Positions 1-11,814 of a stretch of DNA of 64,000 nt are shown in pieces (position 1 is the stretch's first letter; the number at the start of each line of letters is the position of its first letter). The translations under genes and the position numbers were made by a program. Location of the stretch: the NCBI RefSeq assembly GCF_051106095.1, contig NC_135786.1:205680001-205744000 (forward strand), read 5' to 3'. The notes beneath the pieces were generated by a model. The model saw only the letters and a list, made by a program, of their open reading frames with translations, was not told where the DNA came from and did no database searches. Source of the DNA: Pogona vitticeps. Its lineage: Eukaryota > Chordata > Lepidosauria > Squamata > Agamidae.

Positions 1-12
1 CAAACATCAAGT

Positions 13-580
13 GACCCCATTTGGTGTGGCTCCCTCCACTGTCAATTTGCCATATTGTGAAGTGGCTTAAGAAGAAAGCCACTTTGAGATATTGGCAAAT
101 TAAAGACTTACTCCTCCATGGAGAGGAAGATGAAGTAAAGCTTTTTTTAAAACACTCTATTAAGGCATTGTTTATAACAGCATTTTAAAAACTGAAATCT
201 TTCCAAAAATGTGAGGAGACAGAAGGGCGCAACAAATGGCATTCTCTTTTCTTTTCTTTGATTTACCTTAAAGGTCCAGTAGAAAACCTTCCCATAGCTG
301 AATCCACCACCAAGTATCAACTGGTGGATTTGGTTGTGGGCAGATTCTTGACCTGACCTTTAAGACAAGTCGGGAGGGGGGAAGCATCTAATTGCTCCCT
401 CCTGTCTCCCTCCTGTGGGAGGAAGTTTTCATTTTTTTTCCATAAGTGATTCAGTGCATCCGTGTTGCCCTAATAGAGTCTGAAAAAGAGAAGCAGAGGA
501 AACATTTAGTTTTCCATATCCGGATATGGCTCTCTCCTTAAGCCACTTGTTGATATGGCAAATTGACACCAGATGGGGTC
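13..580. mobile_element. Foldback (three-hairpin) nonautonomous element, copy A
   Basis: The two ends are inverted copies. The left end reads gaccccatttggtgt and then, after a 14-bp insert, tcaatttgccatat; the right end read on the minus strand gives gaccccatctggtgt followed by caatttgccatat and a shared gtggcttaag. The left terminal part is itself a hairpin (about 45-106: aatttgccatat, aagtggctt, aagccactt, atattggcaaatt). A second hairpin lies in the middle (about 267-365, with ccttaaaggtcc and gacctttaag as outer arms). A related copy is at 59249-59702. No coding sequence is seen. No clear target-site duplication was found, so the outer limits may be off by a few bases. The class is unknown; the structure suggests a MITE-like DNA element. 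Confidence 0.6.
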
Positions 581-1439
581 TTAACAGCAGAAGGCTCTTT
601 TTGGTTCATTTCCAGTGATAATATATGCTGCAAATCAACAAACATAGAGTTACCCTACCCACACCAAATAAGTAGACACCTCTGACAGGGACCCAGAAAG
701 ATGAGGTCAGGAATACTCTGTATGGTTCACTCCACTGATAATATTATGTTCTTTCCAGAAAAAGAAGCTAACCAACTTGTCCATCGAGTGGACCAAACAG
801 AAGGCTAAATGCCCATCTGATCACATCCTTTCTAAGAACAGAATTAACATTTTATATTTCATAAAGATCCTTTCCTGATGGCCATATAGTGTGAATTTTA
901 TAGGGCCATGCACTATAAGACATATGTTTGTACACTTATACCTTGACATGTCAGGGTGAAGCCAACACATTACATTATTGATATCATGTGAGCAGATAAT
1001 GCTGTCCCCAGGAACTGCCTAGCTATCATATGTTATTTCCAACCTGCAACAGATTCACACATGTTCACCCATATGTTTCATTCTGTGAGACAATTAATTT
1101 GGCATTTTAGAATATTCTGCAAATGTTTTGACATTAGCACAATTTCCAACCTATTATCTTGGAAGAAACATTATTACATGTATTTGTGCTCAAAACATAT
1201 GTTCCAGAGCCCGTTTCACCTTAAAACACATATTTCTAAATGTGATTAGTCTCAGATGTGTATTTTAAATGTATTTTGATTCATTATTTGATTGGAGCAC
1301 TGAATGAAATGTTTGTGAGGTTTGGAATACGGTGGGTAACTAGGTTCCAGTGATTTCTGTGATTTCATTTCTGTGCACAATACAAAAAAGTAGGATTCTA
1401 CTCTATGGATTTAATCTATAGCAAGCCTAAAAGGTTTTT
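581..1439. other. Unassigned AT-rich sequence
   Basis: No convincing gene, repeat or RNA was recognised. The short open frames here are what AT-rich noncoding DNA produces by chance. Confidence 0.5.
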
Positions 1440-1572
1440 CCAAGTATATGAGATATTTAAGGAGTGGTTTTATTAGTGCCACCTTTTAGTGAGTTTCCAT
1501 GACTCAGCAGGGATTTCAACCCAGATTCCTGAGTTCCAGTCTATCACTCATCACTACACCACACTGGCACCC
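1440..1572 (-). mobile_element. tRNA-derived SINE fragment
   Basis: Read on the minus strand this has a tRNA-like pol III head: a box A-like tggtgtagtgatgagtg and a box B-like gggttgaaatccc spaced as in a tRNA, followed by catggaaactcact, a tail common in MIR-like amniote SINEs. It is short, diverged and lacks a tRNA acceptor stem, so it is a SINE relic and not a tRNA gene. The exact family is uncertain. Confidence 0.55.
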
Positions 1573-1732
1573 TTACCAGTTGGGTTTAGGTCTATGTCTT
1601 TAATCTTGCACTAATTTGTCTTGCATATTAGGGCAACTGTTGTACTGGAGTAACCATAGAGTTCTGTGAATATAAGCAGAGGTTGGTACTATGGCATTTC
1701 ATTACTTATAAAGTAACATTAATGGTTTAGGT

Positions 1733-1868
1733 CACTGGTTCTTAACCTTGGGTTACTCAGGAGTTTTGGACTGCAACTCCCAGAAGCCTTCACCACCAGC
1801 TGTCCTGACTGGGGTTTCTGGGAGTTGCAGTTCAAAAGCATTCGAATAACAAAGGTTAAGAACCACTG
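1733..1868. mobile_element. Palindromic hAT-type MITE with 8-bp TSD
   Basis: This 136-bp element begins cactggttcttaacc and ends ggttaagaaccactg, and the interior (ctgcaactcccagaag / ctgggagttgcag) also folds back. The flanks are perfect 8-bp direct repeats, gtttaggt at 1725-1732 and 1869-1876. An 8-bp duplication with CAGTGG-type ends is the hAT signature. A relative lies at 54421-54556. It is nonautonomous with no coding capacity. Confidence 0.8.
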
Positions 1869-2164
1869 GTTTAGGTCCTTGATACTCGTCAGAATGTCTT
1901 TTTTTCCCTCAAAACATCTTTTTCTCTCAAAAAGCAGCCACCTTTCTTGGTGGTCACCTTAGTCCTTGGAACAAACTTCTAACTGAGTTATGCCAGTTTC
2001 CTTCCCTCCTGGTATTCAGGAAATTAGTGATGTCACAATTATATAAAGCTGCCTTTAATAAGTTATCCCCAGATGCTGTTAAAAGTATTTTTTTTTCATT
2101 CTTTCTTGCGCTTTCTTTTCCTTCTTGCATTGATTTTAGACCTAGATCAGTAAACCTCCACATT

Positions 2165-2257
2165 GATTATGATGTTTTATGGTATGTGTTGGGCTCTGTG
2201 TTTTAATTTGTAAACTGTCCAGAGTTGTGCATTCACTAAAGAAGTATAAAAATCAAA
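2165..2257 (+). mobile_element. L2-type LINE 3' end
   Basis: The segment gtttaatttgtaaactgtccagag-like to tataaaaatcaaat matches the general form of an L2 3' terminus (gtaaaccgcccagag, then tataaaaat(aaat)n). Only the last ~90 bases can be recognised. It runs straight into the (ATAC)n array, which probably grew from its simple tail. Confidence 0.5.
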
Positions 2258-2373
2258 TACATACATACATACATACATACATACATACATACATACATAC
2301 ATACATACATACATACATACATACATACATACATACATACATACATACATACATACATACATACATACATACA
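2258..2373 (+). repeat. (ATAC)n microsatellite
   Basis: About 29 uninterrupted tetranucleotide units. Open frames over it on both strands (poly-MYVC, poly-IHTY) are artefacts of the repeat. Confidence 0.98.
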
Positions 2374-5259
2374 AGCTGACAATTTCCTAACTTAGTTGGG
2401 TAATTTAATTGGCATTTGACTTATCTTGGGATTCTTGTGTCAATGTTCCTCTAGTAATAAGTTAGTCAGGTATGGGGAAGTTCAGGGAAGAAAGCTGTTT
2501 CCAGGTGACAGGTTCATCAATGAATTACATAATAAAAGCCTGTTTGTTCTCCCACTCCAAGATCAGCATTGCCCAGTCTGATGAAGAATCTCGATGTTAA
2601 GAGATAATGGTAAGGAAATGAGATGAGATGTGTGTGTGGGGGGAGGGAAAACAAAGAAGGTTTTTTAGGTGGTTGGGGTGATAAACTGGATTTCAAAAAA
2701 TTCTTCATAGCTGTTTCCTTCTCTGCAAAGCCCAGTACAGTAGCAAAAGGGTGAAATCATAAATGAGACCATTCATTTTCATTCTGGTGAAGTTTTAGTG
2801 CAGTTATGTAACATAAACACCAGTTTAAACACACTCCCACATATATGTAGTTTACTTAGATTTTTTAAAAATTTGATTAACAATTAACATGTGATCATAT
2901 CTCACTAACTTTCCAGTCTTTAATGTATGCTCCCCTCCTTCCTGATACAAGGCAGGGTAGAAGTGCTTTCAACAATAGAGCCTTGATTTTAAAAAAATAT
3001 ATCTTAAGCTGCAACTACAGGATCAAATACTGCGGATGTAAAACAGATAAATACACTCTCTTTTTTTGAATGATCACATGATGCAAAGGCCAATTCAAAT
3101 CAGTCTGGCCCTTTTAGCTCCCGATTCATAGATTTTTCCTCTGCCACTGGAAGCTTCTATTTTTTTTCAATTTGGAATGATTCAAATTGACTTTTCCCTA
3201 TGTAATCCTCAATTGTTTTGTTCTCCAAAAGTATGGTGAGGAACAAGGGGAAGTGATTATGGCTAGTATCCTGTGATGGGCTGGGCTGAGTATGATGTTT
3301 TGCACAGCAGGAACAGCTACCCCCACAATCTTTCTCTCTAGTTGCCCTGAAGATTTTTTTTTTTTAAAATAAACTACCAACTTTAGTGGCAGATCACCTA
3401 AGGACTTCATTGATATACTAGTTTAGCACTAGATCATCTCTTCAGGGACAAAAACGAGAGATAAAAATTGATATTAAATAGAAACAACTCTAGTGAACTG
3501 CTACGTTTCTGCAGTATGCATTTATGTGTTTATATGTTATGGAGAATTTTGGAAAACTTCCTTTTCCCTAGTGCTGTGCGACACATTAAACAGCCCACTG
3601 GCTTTGCAATGAACATAAAAGGAGAGGGTGATTGGCAAAGGGTATGATCAAAGGAATGGAGCTGTGAGCTTTGGTGCAGATCAAACCTTGTAAGATTGAG
3701 GAGCCAGTGTGGGCACTGGAACTAAAACAATTTGCAGTCTCCATGTGATCATCTAATCCAAAGAGAAGTGTAAAATAGAGTGCAAATCAAGCTCTAATTC
3801 AGCTTGCCAGTGTAGTTGCAGCCTATTTATGTAGTTAGTTACAAATCAGTCTTTGTTAGATATGTGCTCTTCTCTCTCTCTCTCTCTCTCTCTTTCTTTT
3901 TCTTGTATTTTCATGCTGAAATATGTATGAGTTTTTTCCTCTCCCACCTCCTAGCAAAAGGTTTGGTTCACATCAGTTATTTTATATCCTATAAATACAA
4001 GAACCATATTTTCCCTAAGAAGAAACAAACAGACAAAAAAAAAACTAAAGGCCAATGCTGTTTCTTTATTTTAAGAATGACTTGCAAATGTATGACCAAA
4101 TCATTCATAATAACATAAATTTAAATAATTGGGGACACACTTCATTAGTTGACTCAGGAACAGACCATTGGAGCGCATTGACTCTTACAGCACGCTTCAC
4201 ACATCGCACCAGCATAGTTTCGCATGTCGAGCTATCAAAGTGTGATTCATGCTTCCAGGTTATTATGCACTTCAGTGAATAAAAATGGTCAGTGAACACA
4301 ACTCCAGACGTGGAAGAATATCATCTCAGTTATGTTTTATTAAATGACCTCAGAACAACATTCTGCCATTTGATTCACTCTGTTCCATTTCACTACATTT
4401 TAAATTGTAAACAGAAGAGTGGTGTCTTTAAAAGTGACACTTAGATTCCTTCAAATTATATATATATAATTTGAAGGAATATATATACATATCTCAGAAT
4501 TTTTCTATGCAAGAATAAAAGAATGCATGAATTCAGCGAGAGCAAAATAAATTATGCCAATAATACAAGGGATGGGAATTGTTCTGCTGATTATTAGGCT
4601 GTAGGGAGGCCAGAAATTTCCAGCATTTGGCCTGGTCTGACAGAGTGAGAAAGATAATAATATTACCCCATTTCCCTTGGCCTGATTTCTGACAGCTCTT
4701 GGCCTAATTTCAAAAACCGTCTTCAGGTAATCAGTTCAGGTCTTAGCAACAGTAATTTGCTGTTTGCCCAGCAGTCCTTTAGGTGGGAAGAAAGTGGGGT
4801 GAGATAAGAGAGAAGACTCTCCTTCTTTGGGCTCTGCATTTCTGCAGTGATGGTTTCAGCCCTGTTGATCATGCAGACGTGGCTGAACTATCCCAAAGGG
4901 AACATGGCCCTTGTCTGAGAAAAGTTTGCTTATCTGTGTTTCAGAACTCCAAAACCAAGCTAAACCACCAGGAAGAGTCAGTTTGAACCCTCTTCCTGTA
5001 CTAAAGCACATCTGACTGTAGGAAAGTAGTGTTGTTCATTATATCTAGACATAAAGAAAAGAGGAGCTTAGATTGAGGATTTGTTCCTTATCAAGACTGA
5101 AAGACTTTGCTCACAGTGAGTGCCTCAATTCAGCTAATCCACCCCTTGTCTTCATTCTACAGCTGTCTCATTTTTCTATTGGGTGTGTGTACAGAATATT
5201 TTATGAGGAGGAGAGGGTCAGAGAATATATTTCAGCCAGCTCATTTTCATAACCTATAT
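2374..5259. other. Unassigned AT-rich sequence with short simple repeats
   Basis: No gene recognised. It contains a (TC)n run at about 3870-3893 and a perfect 36-bp palindrome at 4445-4480, listed separately. Confidence 0.5.
4445..4480. repeat. Perfect 36-bp palindrome
   Basis: attccttcaaattatata is followed directly by its reverse complement with no spacer. The TA-rich centre suggests a cruciform-prone AT hairpin. No known element is visible around it. Confidence 0.9.
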
Positions 5260-5397
5260 CAGCACTGGATTCATTCAAGAGAAATTTAGAAAACCACCTG
5301 GTAGATATCTTGATTTGTATTATTTCACTGAGCAGGAGGCTGGACTTGATGGCCTTACAGGCCCCTTCCACCTTCATGATTCTATGATTCTGCAACA
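5260..5397 (+). mobile_element. CR1 LINE 3' end
   Basis: The segment gaggctggacttgatggcct, cccttccacctt and tgattctatgattct is the characteristic CR1 3' terminus ending in ATTCTATGATTCT-type 8-mer repeats. It is severely 5'-truncated, as most CR1 copies are; no RT sequence remains. Confidence 0.8.
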
Positions 5398-8373
5398 TGC
5401 ACTGTATCTATCTGCTGTCTGTCTAGGTTCATCTGTGTCAAATATCTCTCTAGCTAACAGCACACAGAAATCTAGCATTGGAGGCACTGTTTTATGGTAG
5501 CGCTAGCCCTTCCTGAAGGGGAGAATTCATAAGGTAGTGCTGGGGGACTCTTGATCAAATCCACTGGCCTGTGCTATCTTTCAGAGTTTAGTTCCCCTCC
5601 CCCCCCCATACACTTTAGAACATATGAAACTTCTGGGAAAGAGTATCTGAAGATTTGTGGTTCAAGTATGCGGATAATACCCAACTCTAAATGTGTGTTA
5701 CAAATTCAGAATGCTGGTCAAGAATGACATTAGTCAGAATGTGGTGCCTAGCACAGGCAGCTGATTTGGAGAAACAGAAAAGGCAACATATTGCTATTCA
5801 CCAAATACAAAAACATTATTACTGTTTTTCATGACCATGGATATTGTGTATGGGGTGGGGAGGAGACGTACCATTTGCTGCTCTTCCTCAGAAAGCAAAA
5901 TATTTTGGCCTGGCTGTATTCGCAGAATCTGGTATACTTGTGGAGGATTGAATAAGGATTAAATAATGCATGAGACTGGCCAGAATCCTGCTGGTGTATA
6001 TTATGCCATGGGTTTCTAGTGATGATTTAAAGCTGAAAAATTCACTACCATGTTAAATATATCAACTTGGTGTTAGCATTTATCTTCCTCAATGGGCATT
6101 ATGGGAATGCATAGCAACCAAGCAACTTCTGATAACACCATGAGTCTTCGTTTGTATCTAGCCGGCATTTTAACATTTTCTTAGTGGGATGACTGCAATG
6201 GCATCCTTCCACTGAAGGAATAGTTTCTGTTAACAGAACCAGAAGAGAAAGACTCCATCTTTTCTCCTTCAGGTTCAGGGCTTCCTGCTATAAACGTCTT
6301 GTAAAGCAGATTTCTGGACAGTGTAGGGCAGAAGAGGGGGACAAAACTCGCATTGTGATAGATTATATCTTGGATTTAATTGCATATAACTTTGTCCTGT
6401 TATCATCTTGGCTTCTACTGAATATGTTGCTTTATGCATTTAAGAAGAACAGGAGTGTGGTACATGTCTGTAGTGTGCTAAATCTTTCCAAATGGTATCT
6501 TCTATTCAACAGAAGAAAGCTGTTGAGATGCCTCCTGGTTCCCATACGGGCAAGACAGAGGAGGTAAACGTTATTTTGCTACTGTGCATGGGTTAAAGAT
6601 TCACCTTGCCTAAAAATCATCTGGTGATGAAGAATAAGCCCTATCTGCAATTCTTGTCCACAGTCCCACACCACAGTATGGGTCCTGTGACACACACACA
6701 CACAATTTAGCCTGTTTTTTTGTTGTTGTTTTTGCTTCCCTGAGCAACTGTGATGAGACAGCCAAATCCTGCTTGGTATGAATTTGTTCACCTCATCTCT
6801 GTTTAGTAGCCTGCAAGATTATTTTCTGAAGTAGATTAGAGTGTGTCAGGAGTGGCCTCCCATGGTAGACAACAAGCATATTTGCTACAAAGGCAGAGAC
6901 TGTCCACTTTATTTTACATACACAATAGCAAGCGTACTTATGGTTGTATATGTAGGAAAAACATCTGAACTGTGACTTCATCGTGAAATTTGCTCTTTAA
7001 GAATAATGCAAATCCTAATTTACACAACCTACCTTCCCTTTAAGCAAGATCCATGGGATACAGGAGCACAGCTGCTACCCATAGGTGCAAATTAAAAATA
7101 TCCCATGATAATCTAATGAATTTGGTCCTCAATGTACAGTATATATGTCATAACTAGCAATGCTTTTGCAGTATGTTTGTGCATACATCGTCAGCACTAT
7201 CTATTGATCCATAAATATTTCCAAACATCACACACTAGCTTATTAGGCATACAGTAAGGCTTTGTGAAGCCTCCCCCGTGCTTTTCGTTAACCTTTCTAT
7301 ATTTTTGATAGTAGCAGAACTGAAGAAAATAGCTAACAGACTTAGCTGTGTATATAGTTTGAAAGTAACAACTGAAAAATGATGTTCATAATCTGAATTG
7401 CAATGAAACCAATTATCTGTGCTGTGGTGTTTCACTAGGGAATACTCCTAAAGGTTTAGTATTTCTTAAAAGAAATTAAAAACAGCTGTAACAATACTAT
7501 AAAACAAAAATAGCAGCTGCAAAAGAGATTAACATTCCTAAATTTCATTTGAACTTGATACGGTTTTTCCAAAAGCAACCTATACACACCCGCACGCACA
7601 TGCATGTATATGTACACTCTGCAAGAGACTGATATTTCAAATGTATTCTTTATGAAACTATGCCTTCTGAAGGAAAAGTATAGCCCCTGAATACATTTTG
7701 ATATTGCTAGTGTTTAATATTGTACATGAATTTTGTAACATTTCCCCCACAGGAATTTTTGTTAGAATTTTTCCTCTAGTTATTATTAAGGATAAACTAT
7801 GAACACTGAAAAGGAGAGAATTATTTGAATAAAACTTATTAAGAATTAAAGATCGACGTAATAAACAATTCATGGTGGTTCTTGGACCTCAGTTACTTTC
7901 AGCTGTCAAATAGTTTTCCAACGGATTCCTATTCAGTGCATGCCTCTCTTAAAATTTTATATAGCGCCTGTTTTCCAATTAGGCAGCAAGTCATAGATGA
8001 ATGAAGCCTTCCCTAATCTTTTTCATACTTAAAATAAAATGGAATGTAATTTATAAAACAAAACTGGAGGTGGTGACAGTATAAAACCCTTTGTTTTGTT
8101 ATGTTGGTCAAAACATATGGCACAAACTTCCCAGCCAGATGGTAGTCTCCTAATCGATTTTGTCTGTTGTGTGCTGTATGCTAATTCTCAGCCAAGTATT
8201 TGCTCTTAATCCGTTTCTGACTAACGTAATGGGCAAAACCCTGCCAAATGTGAGCACTTTCCTCTCCAATTAATTTTACTGGAAGGAGTTACGCACATGC
8301 TTCAAATCTCTTCATTGAGATCAGTGGAACTTAAAAACACTTTGCTTGGACTTTTCTTTCCATCCTAGGCAAC

Positions 8374-8375
<2 letters not shown>
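5398..8375. other. Unassigned AT-rich sequence
   Basis: About 3 kb with no recognisable gene or named repeat. Short runs of (AC)n occur near 6692 and 7586 only. Confidence 0.45.

Positions 8376-8427
<52 letters not shown>
8376..8427 (+). repeat. (AC)n microsatellite
   Basis: 26 dinucleotide units without interruption. The open frame across it is not a gene. Confidence 0.97.
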
Positions 8428-8428
<1 letters not shown>

Positions 8429-8924
8429 GGAGTTATACAGATGGCGCTCCAGAATATGTTTCATTCAAGTTTTATTGCAATTGGCAAAGTTAGGAGGATT
8501 CCTTGGGTGTTACAAAATGATGATTGAGAGGTTTGTTGACTGGATCAATAAACTTCATTCAAAACATTTCTCCATTTCAGTGGTTTGCTTGATAAGTAAT
8601 CTCAATGGAAGGGAATCACCTCTAGCTTCCATACTTAGACAATAGCTCTGCACTCACTTACCTGGAATAAAAACCACTGAACTTTATGGACTTAATTCTC
8701 AGTAAAGAGGTATAGAATTGAAAGACTAGAACCTACAAGGAAATTGTCCTATGACAACTTGACGCCATCATCTGAATGCCCTGCACGTACAGCCTGCTGA
8801 CAGGCTAACCATAGGTGACTGGTTGGCTACCATGTAAACAGCTTTGGTCTAATCCACCATGGTTCTGCTAATATTCTTAAATAATGGGTCCTGTGGATGG
8901 CCTCTGAAGCTGTAAGCTTAATAG

Positions 8925-8997
8925 ATGCTGGTTGTAGCATACATGGATTCCCTAGACTGACAGAGGATCTCTGTGGTCCTTTCTATTTCAATGATAT
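8925..8997 (+). mobile_element. CR1 LINE 3' end, degenerate
   Basis: The string gattccctagactgacagagg, tctgtggtcctttctatttcaatgatatt is a decayed form of the CR1 3' end (tggatgacc...ggtcccttccaactctatgatt). It is short and diverged, so the assignment is tentative. Confidence 0.4.
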
Positions 8998-9459
8998 TAA
9001 GGGTGCTTAGGACAGTAACCTGAAAATAACATTTTTGTGTATTACTTTTGTGCCTTTGTATAACTAGCAAGGGGAGGAGCAAATCTATCCTGAGTGGGGG
9101 AAAATGAAGGACAGAACCTCATTTCACTTAAAGCAAAATCAATGTTTTTCTGCATAATAATAACAGAATTTTCCATCTCCTGTTGAAAATAATATTCAAT
9201 TCCTGTTACAATACCATGTTTTCTCTAAATGCTCTATCATCAGTAAATGTTGCACAGTGGCTTTACAAAGTTCTCTGAAAAGACAATTTGTATTTTGATC
9301 ACATGGGATTCCTTCACTATCCCATAAATGAGGTATGAGTTTTTGATATAAACACTAACAGTATACATTTCATGAACAAAATTTCAGCATTTGTTGTATT
9401 TATTCTTTTCTGAAAGATCAATTGGTTAAAAAAATGTACCAATAAAAAGTGCCTTTAAA

Positions 9460-9460
<1 letters not shown>

Positions 9461-9530
<70 letters not shown>
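9461..9530 (+). repeat. (AC)n microsatellite
   Basis: 35 uninterrupted AC units. Confidence 0.97.
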
Positions 9531-9531
<1 letters not shown>

Positions 9532-11814
9532 ATGTTTTCCAATTAACAGGGAAAACATGCATTCTGTTCTGGATAATATTGTCCTTTGTAAATAGCATAT
9601 CTTTATTAACCAAATTATTTAAGATTCTAAAGATGTTTGTTAAAATTAAATGAAAGCAACCTGTTTAAGGAATATTTAGTCCTTCTGAAGAACCTGAGGT
9701 TACACCCACTTCTTTGTGAGTGGCCTTTCTCTCCTACAAAAGGATTACTCTACCTTTTCAGTCTATTCTCATTCTCAAAGAAGACCCAAAATCTGCTCTA
9801 CATGGTCAACTGTAGAGCAGATTGGGAAGTCAATAACACATTCTATCAGGATGTACAGTTGTATACAACCCATTGCTTTTAGAACCACCCAGCACACAAT
9901 AAATTTACAGCTTGTAACACATGAAGTTGGTAGATAGATGCTGAAATAAAACGTCTGGCTGATTGTTTTCAGCTTGTTTATTTAATGAGTGCATGCTTCT
10001 AAAAACAAAGAAAAACCATCCAGAAACAAGACATGCATAAATCTATCTTAATGGGAATATCTGCATTTTACTTTCTAGGACTCTAGAAAAAGGGCTTCAG
10101 CCCGCCAAATATCTTGCATTATTTCCCCAAAATAAGGCTAATCTTTCAACACAAAGATCTTTAGATACCTGCCTCTCTCTTTTTGCCCCTTTGAAATAAA
10201 GCAAGACAGAAAATATGTGTAACACGCTAACTAGATTGTTGGGTTTGCTTTTGAAACAATATCCCACCTATAAAAATCTGTATTTCATGTCCATCTCCAT
10301 TTTGTAAGGGCCGGTGATAGTCTTACCTGATGGTTGATTCCTTTTATAGCACAGCTGTGACATATTTTATGCATCACAAAGAATAATCAAAACTACATCT
10401 GGAGCCTGTGTGTCATGAAATGTGTTCCCCGTCTCCAAATATATATTCAAACCAAGGCTGGACACACCTCTGGACCAAAGCTGAATCCTTGATTCACTTT
10501 ATTTGAAATGGAAACTCTACTGGAAATATCTGGGACAGCCGAGGAAGGTTAAATGATGTTCTTGCTGTTACTTCTGGTTTGGATCCAAGTCACTTCACTT
10601 CACTTTCTTTTAATATTGAGGTTTCTTTATTGTACCTCTTGGCTGACTTCAGAGAAGGTGCCTCTGTGCATGTACTAAGTATCTTTTCCCTCCTGGACTA
10701 ATTCCACCTAGTCCTTGATTAGTAATGATGCCTTTGAATTCGTTATGTGGCCACAGCACAGTATCACAATCTGAAAGCTGCTGAATTCTGCAGGCATTCT
10801 GTTGTGATCAGTAAAAAAAAAATCCCAAGATATATCTACAGTAGATATGTACCCTATATATTTAATTCATCATACTGTCTTTTAACTAGACACTCTTCTA
10901 TCTTTTTATTAATATTACATCCTATTTTTAATGTGGCAGTTTTCGCATGTAACCAGACCAATCTGCCTTTCTTGGCATAGTATAGAATATGCGATCAGGT
11001 GTGCAGAAGATCTTATTATAGAGATGTCAAGTTTAGTTTGAAACATAAACATATTTTTACTTACACATTAGAACTTATAGTGATCAATGGCAGTATATGT
11101 GGTGCATTACAATTTGCTTTTGATCAGCAGAAAGCAATTATTCATAAAACTCAAAACAGAAAGCAAATTTGTGTGAAAAAGAAGAAGAATTATGGGTTTC
11201 TTACAGGGAAGGTAATTTTAATATAGACGAGATTGGCCCAAGCTCTGCAGTTTGGATTGATAGATTATCTTGCAGAACTATCATTTCAATAATCTCAATG
11301 ACAGTGTAGAAGTGGATACTTGGTACAATATTATAAATTAAACTTACTGCAAATGTCATTGCACAGAATATAGGAAAATATACCATGTTTTTGTTTGCTG
11401 AAGTTAGGAGATGATTTTTAAAAATAAAATAAAAAACATTCTTCAATAGAAGGCAGTGGAGTAATATGTTTTTTGGCATGGCTATATATCACCAATTATC
11501 TAAAAAATCCCTTTCTTCATTAGTATATGAGAATAATTCAGGGCTTTATTATATTGGCCATGAATGAAATTTCACGAGGAGAAGCATTTTTATATAAGTA
11601 GAATCTGGGATTTCAAGGGTTTTTAAAAGAGGTGTGAACTTGTAGCAAATGTCTAACTGCTCTGCTCCTGAGAATCATAATGATCCAATAAAAATCAGCA
11701 GTTTTTTAAAAAAATCTGTTACACCAAGAGCTGCTAAAAGGCTTGCAATTTGTTTGTAAAACCATAAGAATTGATAGGATGGAACATAATAATTAAAGAC
11801 TTCAAAGAGACATG
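9532..11814. other. Unassigned AT-rich sequence
   Basis: No gene or named repeat recognised. A local inverted repeat (ctacatggtcaactgtagag, 9798-9817) is present. Open frames of up to 92 codons here show no known motif. Confidence 0.45.

Noticed and set aside
1440-1572. tRNA gene
   Set aside because: Pol III boxes are present, but the cloverleaf does not close and the downstream text is SINE body.
2258-2373. CRISPR-like array
   Set aside because: It is a simple tetranucleotide repeat with no spacers; the host is a vertebrate.
3816-4118. 100-codon open frame
   Set aside because: Its Ser/Leu run comes from the (TC)n tract; the rest is AT-rich noncoding sequence.
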